NCBI GenBank assembly: GCA_002354735.1
Contig: DEMD01000016.1
Location: 62,001-126,000 of the forward strand
Length of the DNA stretch: 64,000 nucleotides
Source of the DNA: Gammaproteobacteria bacterium UBA2679
GTDB lineage: Bacteria > Pseudomonadota > Gammaproteobacteria > Pseudomonadales > Oleiphilaceae
Direction: 5' to 3'
Part shown: piece after piece, positions 15,004 through 22,619 of the stretch
Position numbering within the stretch: the first letter of the stretch is position 1
How the letters are laid out: every line of letters starts with the position of its first letter
Position numbers and translations under genes: made by a program
Notes under the pieces: generated by a model
What the model saw: only the letters and a program-made list of their open reading frames with translations
Told to the model about the DNA's origin: nothing
Databases searched by the model: none

Positions 15004-16014
15004 ATGTCGTTATATGATCACGGATATAAGCAGATTTATTCGAGCCCCGAAATGGTTCGCGATCTGGTGTTGGGATTCATCCCCTTCGACTGGGTTCATG
15101 AGCTGGATTTCTCTTCATTGGAAAAACTGAATAGCAGCTACATTTCTGACGACCTTCGCGAGCGCAGCGACGACATTGTTTGGAGGGTAAAGTTCAGGGG
15201 GCGCTGGCTATATCTCTACATTCTGCTCGAATTTCAGTCGACAGTTGACCGGTTCATGGCGGTGAGATTGCTTACCTATGTGGGCTTGCTGTACCAGGAT
15301 CTGATCAAGTCGAAGCAGCTCCCAACAGCTGGTCGTCTTCCCCCGGTCCTACCTGTAGTCATGTATACAGGTGATCCGAGATGGACTGCTGCCCTGCACT
15401 TAGATGATCTGATTGAAGATGTACCGGCTGAGTTGAAACAGTTCCAGCCGCAGTTACAGTACTGTCTCATCGACCAGAAGCGATACGATGCCGACGAACT
15501 GGAAACGATGGAAAATCTTACAGCCGCACTCATTCGCGCTGAACTGGCTGAAGAGCCTCAGGTCCTCATCGAGGTTCTTAACCATTTGACGATATGGCTG
15601 GATCGAAGCTCACAAGCTGAACTGAGGCGGGCGCTCAAAGAGTACTTTGGGCGTATACTAACCAAATACGATATGCCTGACGTGGACGTTGACGCGTTGG
15701 CTGACTTGACGGAGATGCAGACTATGTTGAGCGAACGAGTGAAAGAATGGGGGCGGCCGTACCGCGAGGCAGTAGAGACAGGGCGAAAGCTTGGGATTGA
15801 ACAAGGGATTGAACAAGGGATTGAACAAGGGATTGAGCGAGGTGCGGAGCTTGCGGAAGCCAAGATATTAAAGCGCCAGCTCACAAAACGATTTGGAGCC
15901 CTGAGTGAGGACACGGTCGCTCTGATCGACCAGGCTTCGGGTGCTCAACTCGAACTCTGGCTCGACCAGGTCCTGGAAGCAGAATCCCTCCAGGACCTTC
16001 TCGGTCAAAGCTGA
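15004..16014 (+). CDS. Rpn-family nuclease (PD-(D/E)XK, transposase_31)
   Basis: 336 residues of the recombination-promoting nuclease family (E. coli RpnA-E). The N-terminal PD-(D/E)XK core shows 'DIVWRVKFRGRWLYLYILLE' and 'LLEFQSTVDRFMAVRLLTY', with the Asp and Glu-Gln pair expected in this family. The C-terminal third is helical and ends in 'LELWLDQVLEAESLQDLL', a conserved Rpn tail. Family members cut DNA and promote recombination, and some protect against phage. A four-times repeated GIEQ linker lies between catalytic and C-terminal parts. A perfect AGGAGG site and a promoter with a LexA-type operator precede it. Its stop is directly adjacent to the stop of a convergent SDR gene. Confidence 0.85.
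   Translation: MSLYDHGYKQIYSSPEMVRDLVLGFIPFDWVHELDFSSLEKLNSSYISDDLRERSDDIVWRVKFRGRWLYLYILLEFQSTVDRFMAVRLLTYVGLLYQDLIKSKQLPTAGRLPPVLPVVMYTGDPRWTAALHLDDLIEDVPAELKQFQPQLQYCLIDQKRYDADELETMENLTAALIRAELAEEPQVLIEVLNHLTIWLDRSSQAELRRALKEYFGRILTKYDMPDVDVDALADLTEMQTMLSERVKEWGRPYREAVETGRKLGIEQGIEQGIEQGIERGAELAEAKILKRQLTKRFGALSEDTVALIDQASGAQLELWLDQVLEAESLQDLLGQS
15724..16014 (+). CDS. Possible intragenic small Rpn protein (RpnS-like)
   Basis: Inside the Rpn gene, in the same frame, ATG 15724 is preceded by GGAG at 15711-15714 with a nine-base spacer, a good internal ribosome site. It would yield a 96-residue protein starting MLSERVKEWGRPYREA, containing the GIEQ repeats and the helical C-terminal domain but not the nuclease. 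Published work on E. coli Rpn proteins describes such in-frame small products that block the toxicity of the full-length nuclease. The equivalent role here is inferred. An alternative internal ATG is at 15715. Confidence 0.4.
   Translation: MLSERVKEWGRPYREAVETGRKLGIEQGIEQGIEQGIERGAELAEAKILKRQLTKRFGALSEDTVALIDQASGAQLELWLDQVLEAESLQDLLGQS
15793..15840 (+). repeat. Four 12-base tandem repeats in the Rpn gene
   Basis: The unit GGGATTGAACAA occurs three times and a variant fourth time (GGGATTGAGCGA), encoding Gly-Ile-Glu-Gln. The unit is a multiple of three, so copy-number change lengthens or shortens a helical linker without a frameshift. Confidence 0.9.
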
Positions 16015-16800
16015 TTAAGCCGTCAGGTAACCGCCGTCAACAGCCAGTATCGAGCCAGTTGTATACGACGAAGCCGGACTCACCAGATACAGCGCAGCAC
16101 CCGCCATTTCAGATGGCTCCGCAATACGATTCATCGGCACATGCGTGAGCAGCTGCTTTAGGATCTGATCGTTGGTTGTCAGGGCTGAGGCAAACTTGGT
16201 GTCTGTGCCGCCTGGAAGGATTGCATTCACGCGGATGCCCGAGCCAGCACACTCTTTCGCGAAAGTCTTGGTCATCGAGATAACCGCAGCCTTGGTGATC
16301 GAGTAGATGCCCTGGAAGTGACCCGGGATCACGCCGTTCACTGAAGCGATATTCAGAATCACACCTGACTTCTGCTTACGCATGATCTTGCCGGCTTCGA
16401 CTGACATGAAGAAATAGCCGCGGATATTCACGTCGACCGTCTTCTGAAAGGCGCCGAGATCGGTGTCCAGGACATGGCCGAAATACGGATTGGCAGCCGC
16501 GTTATTTACCAGGATGTCGAGGTTGCCGTGCTTGCTCTTGATCTCCTCGAACAGACTGCTGATCTGGTCCATCTCACCGATATGACAGGCGATGGCGTCC
16601 GCCTTTCCACCGGCTTCACGGATGCTCGCGGCGACTGTTTCGCAGGTGTCGATCTTGCGGCTGCTGACGATAACATGTGCGCCATAGGCGGCCAGCGTAC
16701 GTGCAATCTGCTCACCAATGCCACGACTGGCGCCCGTGACGAGGGCGACCTGGCCGTCGAGCTTGAAAAGGTTTTCTGCTGTTGGAAGTTGCTGTGACAT
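16015..16800 (-). CDS. SDR-family oxidoreductase
   Basis: 261-residue classical short-chain dehydrogenase. The cofactor motif is 'VALVTGASRGIGEQIA', the 'NNAA' strand-4 motif follows, and the active site is the Ser in 'NIASVNGVIPG' with the YxxxK pair in 'YSITKAAVIS'. 'SSRK' after strand 2 suggests preference for NADP. It is the last gene of a five-gene leftward operon with an acyl-CoA dehydrogenase and an APH-like kinase, so it probably oxidises a hydroxyacyl-CoA or related intermediate. Its stop directly follows that of the convergent Rpn gene, with no untranslated gap. Confidence 0.9.
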   Translation of the reverse strand: MSQQLPTAENLFKLDGQVALVTGASRGIGEQIARTLAAYGAHVIVSSRKIDTCETVAASIREAGGKADAIACHIGEMDQISSLFEEIKSKHGNLDILVNNAAANPYFGHVLDTDLGAFQKTVDVNIRGYFFMSVEAGKIMRKQKSGVILNIASVNGVIPGHFQGIYSITKAAVISMTKTFAKECAGSGIRVNAILPGGTDTKFASALTTNDQILKQLLTHVPMNRIAEPSEMAGAALYLVSPASSYTTGSILAVDGGYLTA

Positions 16801-16815
16801 AGGGAAATTTCCTTG

Positions 16816-17616
16816 TTAGCGAAAGCTGACTGCGTCGCCTTCTGCGGTGGTCTGTAGGTAATGGTAATGGTTGAAGTAGGCCAGCCTGAGCTCGTTGGGC
16901 TGCGGCGGGCGCTCCGGATTACTGCGGTAGATCAGTTTGGTGATGCTGGCGTTCGCGAGTACCCAGTTGGCGTCGAGTGCGCTGACGTCATCCATGTTCA
17001 GCATGGCCTGCAACATAAGCGAGATCGGACCGCCTGAGCTGACGATGCACACGTCGCCTGAGCCTTTTTTGCCACTCTCCCGGGCCTGCTCCCAGCCTGC
17101 CGTGACAGCCGATTCGAATGCATTGACGATCCGTTGCTTGAACTGTGCCCAGGTTTCGAAGGCTTCAGCAGCATCCTCGACGAAATCACCATCGGCAATC
17201 CAGGCATCGACAACGCGATTGAACGCCGGCTGAAACAGCCGGGTTCGATCGTCGACAGCGTTCAGAAAGGCTTCGACTTCAGGTTTATGCCGGAGCCTCT
17301 GCAGATAGTGCGCCAGCAGGGCTTCGTGGTCGAATTCGTTGAAGCCGGCGTTGGTCACCGGCGCAGCCTGCTCGGACAGCCGTTGCTTTGGCATATCCGG
17401 GAAGCAGCCAGCACGCACCCGCTGCTCGGTATCGATCTGCCGAGACAGTGTGCCGCAGAACCAGCTCACATCAGCCGGGTCTCGACCGGGCCCGAGCTCA
17501 CGAGCGAGTTGCTCGCCTGCGTAGCCCGCCTGCCGCTGCCCGAGCTCCGAGAGCTGATCATAGTTGCTCGAATGGAAGCTGGCCTGACCGTGACGGATAA
17601 GATAGATGGATGCCAT
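16816..17616 (-). CDS. Histidine phosphatase-family protein with altered second His
   Basis: 266 residues. The phosphoglycerate mutase-like core opens with IYLIRHGQASFH, where the RHG His is phosphorylated in active enzymes, and has the conserved 'CGTLSRQIDTEQ' Arg block. The second catalytic His, normally in a 'v.HGG' segment, appears as Ser in 'CIVSSGGPISLML'. This change is seen in a subset of the superfamily and may lower or alter activity. Cytoplasmic, no signal peptide. Two bases separate it from the APH-like kinase stop, so a phosphorylated intermediate of this operon is a reasonable substrate. Confidence 0.8.
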   Translation of the reverse strand: MASIYLIRHGQASFHSSNYDQLSELGQRQAGYAGEQLARELGPGRDPADVSWFCGTLSRQIDTEQRVRAGCFPDMPKQRLSEQAAPVTNAGFNEFDHEALLAHYLQRLRHKPEVEAFLNAVDDRTRLFQPAFNRVVDAWIADGDFVEDAAEAFETWAQFKQRIVNAFESAVTAGWEQARESGKKGSGDVCIVSSGGPISLMLQAMLNMDDVSALDANWVLANASITKLIYRSNPERPPQPNELRLAYFNHYHYLQTTAEGDAVSFR

Positions 17617-17618
17617 AG

Positions 17619-18725
17619 CTAGCCGAGCTCGCTGATCTGCTTCTGCAGATAGTCATCGATGAACTTCACCACGAAGCCAAAGCCGGCGAAGCGCTTGTCC
17701 TTGGTCTGGCCGTGATAGAAGCGGTAGTAGATCTGCTGGATGATCACAGCGAGCCTGAACAGTCCATACACGCGGTAGAAGGTGAAGTTGTCGACGCTAC
17801 GGCCCGACTGCTTCAGGTAGTACTCCACCAGCTCGTCACGCGTCATCATCCCGGGCGCATGGCTTGGCTGGCGGCGCATCATATGGAACTGCTGCGGATC
17901 ATCGGCCTGCACCCAATACGCCAGGCTGTTGCCGAGATCCATCAGCGGATCGCCGATCGTCGCCATCTCCCAGTCGAGCACGCCATTGATCTGCATCGGG
18001 TTCTGTTCATCGAGCACGATGTTGTCGAAGCGGTAGTCGTTGTGGATCAGACAGCTGTCGACCTGCTTGGGCTTATGGTCATCAAGCCATTGCATCACCT
18101 TGTCGCACTCCGGAACGTCCGGTGTACGTGCCTTGACGAAACGGTCGTTCCAGCCGCTGATCTGCCGCTCGACGTAATCACCGTCTTTCTTCAAGTCTGC
18201 CAGCGCCGTGTCCTGCCACTGAAACTTATGCAGGTCTACCAGGCCGTCGATCATGTTCATGCATAACTGACGCAGGTTGTCTGGTGACAGCTTCTGCTCG
18301 CCCGTGACTAGTTCAGTCGGCAGCTCGTTACGCAGTATGATGCCATCGAGCTTTTCCATGACATAAAACTCGCCACCGATAAGCGACTCGTCCTCACAGA
18401 ACACGTGCATCTTGGGGACCAGCCGGTAATGGCCGTTCAGCGCACTCATCACCGTGTACTCGCGCTTCATGTCGTGCGCTGACTTGGCTTTCTTGCCAGT
18501 TGGCGGACGACGCAGAACGAACTGCCGACTTTGGCGTCCGGGGGCGTCGTTGGCGCTGTCAGTGAAGCTGAGTAGATAGGTGAGATTGGAGGCGCCGCCA
18601 GGGAACTGACGTACGCTCATGTGTGGTGGGAGATCGCCGATGTGGGCGCGCAGATAGCGCTCTACGGCAGCATTGTCGAACTGCTCACCTTCACGGATCT
18701 CGATTGACTGGTCTTTCAAGCTCAT
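17619..18725 (-). CDS. APH-like kinase of acyl-CoA metabolism (ACAD10/11 N-domain type)
   Basis: 368 residues of the aminoglycoside-phosphotransferase fold. The catalytic loop is 'LIHNDYRFDNIVLDE' and the metal-binding segment is 'GVLDWEMATIGDPLMDLG'. The 'FPGGASNLTYLL' glycine loop near the N-terminus matches the group fused to acyl-CoA dehydrogenase in ACAD10/ACAD11 and found as LvaA in levulinate catabolism, where it phosphorylates 4-hydroxyacyl-CoA. An acyl-CoA dehydrogenase lies two genes upstream in the same operon, which supports that role. Antibiotic resistance is unlikely. Substrate chain length is unknown. Confidence 0.85.
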   Translation of the reverse strand: MSLKDQSIEIREGEQFDNAAVERYLRAHIGDLPPHMSVRQFPGGASNLTYLLSFTDSANDAPGRQSRQFVLRRPPTGKKAKSAHDMKREYTVMSALNGHYRLVPKMHVFCEDESLIGGEFYVMEKLDGIILRNELPTELVTGEQKLSPDNLRQLCMNMIDGLVDLHKFQWQDTALADLKKDGDYVERQISGWNDRFVKARTPDVPECDKVMQWLDDHKPKQVDSCLIHNDYRFDNIVLDEQNPMQINGVLDWEMATIGDPLMDLGNSLAYWVQADDPQQFHMMRRQPSHAPGMMTRDELVEYYLKQSGRSVDNFTFYRVYGLFRLAVIIQQIYYRFYHGQTKDKRFAGFGFVVKFIDDYLQKQISELG

Positions 18726-18743
18726 GGTCTGTTCTCTCTGTGA

Positions 18744-19604
18744 TCAGGGCTGCGTCAATGTCGCCAGGCTGGCCTGCCAGTCGCGCTTCTTCTGCAGAAT
18801 TTTGCGACCAGTCACATGTAGGCTGCGCATGTACATGGCTGGCATGTAGCGCTTCAGCAACCAGATCAGGTGATAGCTCATGTGCGGCAGCACATAGAAG
18901 TCCTTGTTGTTGATGCCACTGTAGACGCGCTTCGCCACACCATCAGCATCAATCTTTGAGGTCTCGAACAGGCGCTGCACCATGTCTTTAGCTTTGGGAT
19001 CAGGCGAACGTAATGTCTTGCCGAGATCGGTCTGGAAGAAGCCCGGACAGACGACACTGACACCGATACCGTAGGAGAACAATTCACCTTCAAGTGTTTC
19101 TGACAGCGCGACGACGCCAGCTTTTGCCGCGTTATACGAGCCCATTTCCGGCGCGTGAATCAAGCCTGCCATGGAGGCAATATTGACGATGTGACCTGAG
19201 CGCTGTTTCTTGAACAGCGGCGTGAAAACGCGGCAGCCGCGCACGACGCCCATCAGGTTGATATCCAGTACCCATTCCCAATCACTCAGCGGCGCTTCGT
19301 CGATGGCGCCATGCGTGGCCACCCCGGCATTGTTGATGATGATGTCGACGCCGCCCCAACGCTTGACGATATCGTCGCGCCACTTCTTCAGCTGGACTTC
19401 CTTGGTAACGTCTACCTTGGTAAAGAACAGGCGCGACTCCGGCAGGCCGAGCAGCTCAATTTCTGCCTGACCTTTTTCATCCTGTATGTCTGCAATGGCG
19501 ACGCTCCAGCCTTCGTGCAGGAACTGCTTGGCGAGCGCCAGGCCAAGACCAGTGGCGCCGCCGGTGATGGCGACTCGTTGTTCCGGGAAACGTTGAATAG
19601 CCAT
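18744..19604 (-). CDS. SDR-family oxidoreductase
   Basis: 286 residues. The cofactor motif is 'VAITGGATGLGLALAKQF', then 'IIINNAGVATHG', 'NIASMAGLIHAPEM' and the YxxxK pair in 'SYNAAKAGVVAL'. The C-terminal extension, with 'HMSYHLIWLLKRYMP', is basic and partly hydrophobic, so membrane contact is possible. I start at 19604 because an AGAGG site precedes it, while an in-frame ATG at 19640 would lie inside the upstream dehydrogenase gene. It is the second gene of the leftward acyl-CoA operon, four bases after the dehydrogenase stop. Confidence 0.88.
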   Translation of the reverse strand: MAIQRFPEQRVAITGGATGLGLALAKQFLHEGWSVAIADIQDEKGQAEIELLGLPESRLFFTKVDVTKEVQLKKWRDDIVKRWGGVDIIINNAGVATHGAIDEAPLSDWEWVLDINLMGVVRGCRVFTPLFKKQRSGHIVNIASMAGLIHAPEMGSYNAAKAGVVALSETLEGELFSYGIGVSVVCPGFFQTDLGKTLRSPDPKAKDMVQRLFETSKIDADGVAKRVYSGINNKDFYVLPHMSYHLIWLLKRYMPAMYMRSLHVTGRKILQKKRDWQASLATLTQP

Positions 19605-19608
19605 GCGC

Positions 19609-20844
19609 CTACCTCTTCTCAGTTTTGGTTTTGTCGTCATGAGCGTATTTCTTCAGCTCGAACTTGGCGATCATGCCGCGATGTACTTCATCAGGGCCGT
19701 CGGCCAGTCTGAGCACTCGGGCGTAGCCAAACAGGGCGGTGAGCGGAAAGTCGTTGCTCAACCCCGCACCGCCATGGATCTGGATGGCCGCATCGACGAT
19801 ACGCTGCAGTACATTTGGCGCGACGACCTTGATTTGTGCGATATCACTCATGGCGCCGAATACGGTCTGGGTATCGATCTTGTAGGCGGCTTGCAGTGTG
19901 AGCAAACGAGCCATCTCGATATCGATGCGCGCATTGGCAATGATGTCGCGATTGCCACCGAGACTGGAGAGTGGCTTTCCAAACGCGACACGGGAAGTCG
20001 CCCGTTCGCACAGTAGCTTCAAGGCTCGCTCAGAGGCGCCGATAGCCCGCATGCAGTGATGAATACGGCCCGGACCAAGCCGGCCCTGGGCGATCTCGAA
20101 GCCGCGGCCGAGTCCAGCGATGACATTGCTTTTCGGTACGCGCACATTGTTGAAATGTACTTCACCATGGCCGTACGGCTCGTCCTGGTTGTTGAACACA
20201 TGCAGCATGCGAACGACGTCCACACCCTTTGCATCCCGCGGCACGATGACCATCGAGTGTTGCTGGTGGCGACCATTCTCCGGGTTGCTCAGGCCCATGA
20301 AGATAAAGAACCGACAGTTCGGGTGACCGGCATTGGAGGTCCACCACTTCTTGCCATTGAGAATCACGTCATCGCCATCTGCGGTAATGGTGCTCTGCAT
20401 GTTGGTGGCATCTGACGAGGCAACGTCGGGTTCAGTCATTGCAAAGGCGGAACGAATCTCGCCAGCCAATAGCGGTTCAAGCCACTGCTTCTTCTGTTCC
20501 TCAGAACCGTAGCGCACCAGCACTTCCATATTCCCGGTATCCGGCGCGCTGCAGTTGAAGACTTCTGGGCCTATAAAGGAGTGACCCATCGCTTCCGCCA
20601 GCGGCGCATATTCCAGGTTGGTAAGGCCAACGCCGTATTCCTTTTCGGGCAGAAAGAGATTCCACAGGCCCGCAGCCTTGGCTTCGGCCTTGAGCTCTTC
20701 CATCACGGGCGGCTGCGTCCACTTCTGGCCGGGTTGCTCGAGGTGCTCGAAGTATGCCTTTTCAGAAGGTATGACCCGTTCCTTCATGAAATGGCGAACG
20801 CGCTGAAGATAGTCGGTAGTGGTCTCGTTGTGAGAAAAGTTCAT
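19609..20844 (-). CDS. Acyl-CoA dehydrogenase family protein
   Basis: 412-residue flavoprotein. Visible blocks are 'SAFAMTEPDVASSDATNMQ' (flavin and substrate binding), 'NGKKWWTSNAGHPNCRFFIF', 'GPGRIHHCMRAIGASERAL' and the C-terminal 'QIHGGAGLSNDFPL' with 'LADGPDEVHRGMIAKFEL'. The last block is characteristic of the ACAD10/11-like subgroup, which in related systems handles 4-hydroxyacyl substrates together with an APH-like kinase. The start is at 20844, preceded by GTGAGG; the frame runs open upstream but that extension is not conserved-looking. First gene of the leftward operon and divergent from a LysR regulator. Confidence 0.9.
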   Translation of the reverse strand: MNFSHNETTTDYLQRVRHFMKERVIPSEKAYFEHLEQPGQKWTQPPVMEELKAEAKAAGLWNLFLPEKEYGVGLTNLEYAPLAEAMGHSFIGPEVFNCSAPDTGNMEVLVRYGSEEQKKQWLEPLLAGEIRSAFAMTEPDVASSDATNMQSTITADGDDVILNGKKWWTSNAGHPNCRFFIFMGLSNPENGRHQQHSMVIVPRDAKGVDVVRMLHVFNNQDEPYGHGEVHFNNVRVPKSNVIAGLGRGFEIAQGRLGPGRIHHCMRAIGASERALKLLCERATSRVAFGKPLSSLGGNRDIIANARIDIEMARLLTLQAAYKIDTQTVFGAMSDIAQIKVVAPNVLQRIVDAAIQIHGGAGLSNDFPLTALFGYARVLRLADGPDEVHRGMIAKFELKKYAHDDKTKTEKR

Positions 20845-20907
20845 GTGCTGAGCCTCACGCTGTGGCAATGGGAGTGCTGAATTCGATGAGCTAAACCTAA
20901 GCGAGGA

Positions 20908-20937
20908 TTGATGATGAAGCAAATGAATAGTTATAAT
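20908..20937 (+). promoter_or_regulatory. Sigma-70 promoter of the LysR gene
   Basis: TTGATG at 20908-20913, an 18-base spacer and a perfect TATAAT at 20932-20937. The LysR ATG is at 20945, so the transcript should begin at or within a base or two of the start codon and be leaderless or nearly so. The same 100-base interval must also carry the divergent promoter of the acyl-CoA operon. Confidence 0.55.
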
Positions 20938-20944
20938 AGGTAGT

Positions 20945-21877
20945 ATGAACAAGACTAATATCGATCGTTTTGACCTTAACCTGCTCACGGTCTTCGTGGC
21001 GATCTATTCGGAAGGCAGCATCACGGCGGCGGCCAACACCTTGCATCTCTCGCAGTCGGCCATCAGTCATGCGCTGAACCGCTTGCGCGAGCAGATGGGG
21101 GACGAGTTGTTCCAGCGCAGTGGGCGGACTATGTCGCCGACGCCGGCCGCCGAGCAGCTCATCGGGCCTATCCGTCAGGCGCTGGTGCAGATTCAGCAGG
21201 GTCTCGTGGCCTGTACCCAGCAGGAGGGGCTGGATCTCAAGGGGCTGACAACCCGCTTCAGGCTCTGCGTGCGGGACAGCTTCGAAGGGCTGGTGCTGCC
21301 GGAACTGATTGCCATCTGCAGCCGGCTGGCACCTAAAGCCAGCTTCGCCAGCATGCGTACGCCGCGGGAGCAGGTCCTGCACGACTTGCGCAGTGGCCGC
21401 ATCGATCTCGCCGCCGATATTCTGTTGCCTCACGACGATCAGATCCAACATGTGGAACTGCTTTCAGATGATTGGGTTTGTGTATTGAGTGCCACACACC
21501 CACTGCTGGTGGAAGATTGGAGCCTGGCGGGTGTACTGAAATACCGACACGTGATGGTGTCCTCGCGGGAGCACGGCGCAGGCTTTGAGGATACACAATT
21601 GGCGCGCCATGGCCTTCGCCGGGAGATTGCCTTAAGAACCTCGAACTACCTGGCGGCGATGCAGACGGTAGCCGTCACCAACTTCATTGTCTGTGCACCG
21701 CGACGGCTGGCGGCAGCCCTGGTTGCGCCAATGGGCGGCAGCGTCGTGGTTCGACCCTTCCCGATGCAGTTCCCGCCCCTGGAGTTGTATTTGTACTGGC
21801 ACCGGCGGGTCGAGCACGACAGGGCGCATGTCTGGCTGAGAGAGCAGATTCTGAAGCTGACAGCGGCCCTGGACTAG
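20945..21877 (+). CDS. LysR-family transcriptional regulator
   Basis: 310 residues. The N-terminal winged helix is typical: 'DLNLLTVFVAIYSEGSITAA' followed by 'LSQSAISHALNRLREQMGDE' and 'LFQRSGRTMSPTPAAEQL'. A periplasmic-binding-protein-like effector domain follows. It is divergent from the acyl-CoA dehydrogenase operon, the standard LysR arrangement, and most likely controls it in response to an intermediate. The ligand is unknown. There is no convincing ribosome site, in agreement with the promoter placed only seven bases before the ATG. Confidence 0.9.
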   Translation: MNKTNIDRFDLNLLTVFVAIYSEGSITAAANTLHLSQSAISHALNRLREQMGDELFQRSGRTMSPTPAAEQLIGPIRQALVQIQQGLVACTQQEGLDLKGLTTRFRLCVRDSFEGLVLPELIAICSRLAPKASFASMRTPREQVLHDLRSGRIDLAADILLPHDDQIQHVELLSDDWVCVLSATHPLLVEDWSLAGVLKYRHVMVSSREHGAGFEDTQLARHGLRREIALRTSNYLAAMQTVAVTNFIVCAPRRLAAALVAPMGGSVVVRPFPMQFPPLELYLYWHRRVEHDRAHVWLREQILKLTAALD

Positions 21878-21925
21878 CAGGCGCTCGGGCGGCGGCCATG
21901 CGTTGCGCTGACGGGTGAGCGAATA

Positions 21926-22438
21926 CTAAAGCGAGAGACGAGGTCCGTTCGGCCCGCCGGTCAGGCGTAGCCAGGTCAGATACAGAACCCGGGCATCCGA
22001 TGCGGCCCGATGGCGCGCCAGACCCTGCTCGATGAACACTGAATCGCGTGTCTCAGACCACTTGTCCAGCAGATCCGGCGGCAGCAGGTTGCCGATTGAT
22101 TCGAGGGTAAAGTTGGCGCGAACATGCGCTGCGCGAAACAGACGATGCAGCCAGAACGAATCGAAGCTGAGCGCGTCGCAGTACACTCGCGATGGCAGCA
22201 CCTCATTGAGGTAACCCGCCACCGTTCGGGCCTCCACGCCCTCGTCCATCAAACGCTCACGGGTGATGCCGTGTATATCAGCGGCTTCTTCGGACCAGTC
22301 GCTCCACAGCGCTGCCGGCTGTATCAGCCAGCCATGCGATTCGCCGGTCTGGAGGCAATAGCCCACCTCGACCGGATAGCTCGAGATGAGATCCTTGCTG
22401 GACGCTTCAAAATCGATAAACGCGAGTTCTGATGTCAC
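21926..22438 (-). CDS. 3'-5' exonuclease, DnaQ/RNase T-like
   Basis: 170 residues of the DEDDh exonuclease fold. The first acidic pair is in LAFIDFEASS (DxE), the third acidic residue lies in 'VYCDALSFDSFWLHRLF', and the His and final Asp are in 'LARHRAASDARVL'. It could trim single-stranded DNA or RNA ends in the cytoplasm. The protein is short, without accessory domains. Alone between a LysR gene and queC, it has no obvious functional partner. Catalytic residues are complete; the substrate is open. Confidence 0.8.
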   Translation of the reverse strand: MTSELAFIDFEASSKDLISSYPVEVGYCLQTGESHGWLIQPAALWSDWSEEAADIHGITRERLMDEGVEARTVAGYLNEVLPSRVYCDALSFDSFWLHRLFRAAHVRANFTLESIGNLLPPDLLDKWSETRDSVFIEQGLARHRAASDARVLYLTWLRLTGGPNGPRLSL

Positions 22439-22619
22439 AGCGTCTCCGCCAGATTAACTGATGCAGTATCGGCCATGTCTGCTTCAGCCAGGTGTCCTGA
22501 TCCGCTTCCGCGCCAGGTTGAGGCCATGCGAAGGCCCGATGTCAGCGCCATAAAGCGGTCGCCTCTCGTTTTCAGATCCAGTAAAGTGCCGTCTCAGCCA
22601 TGGAGATCCCGCACCCGTC

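Noticed and set aside
22439..22619. Possible preQ1 riboswitch before queC
   Set aside because: No CUACAC/C-rich aptamer core or A-rich tail could be recognised.
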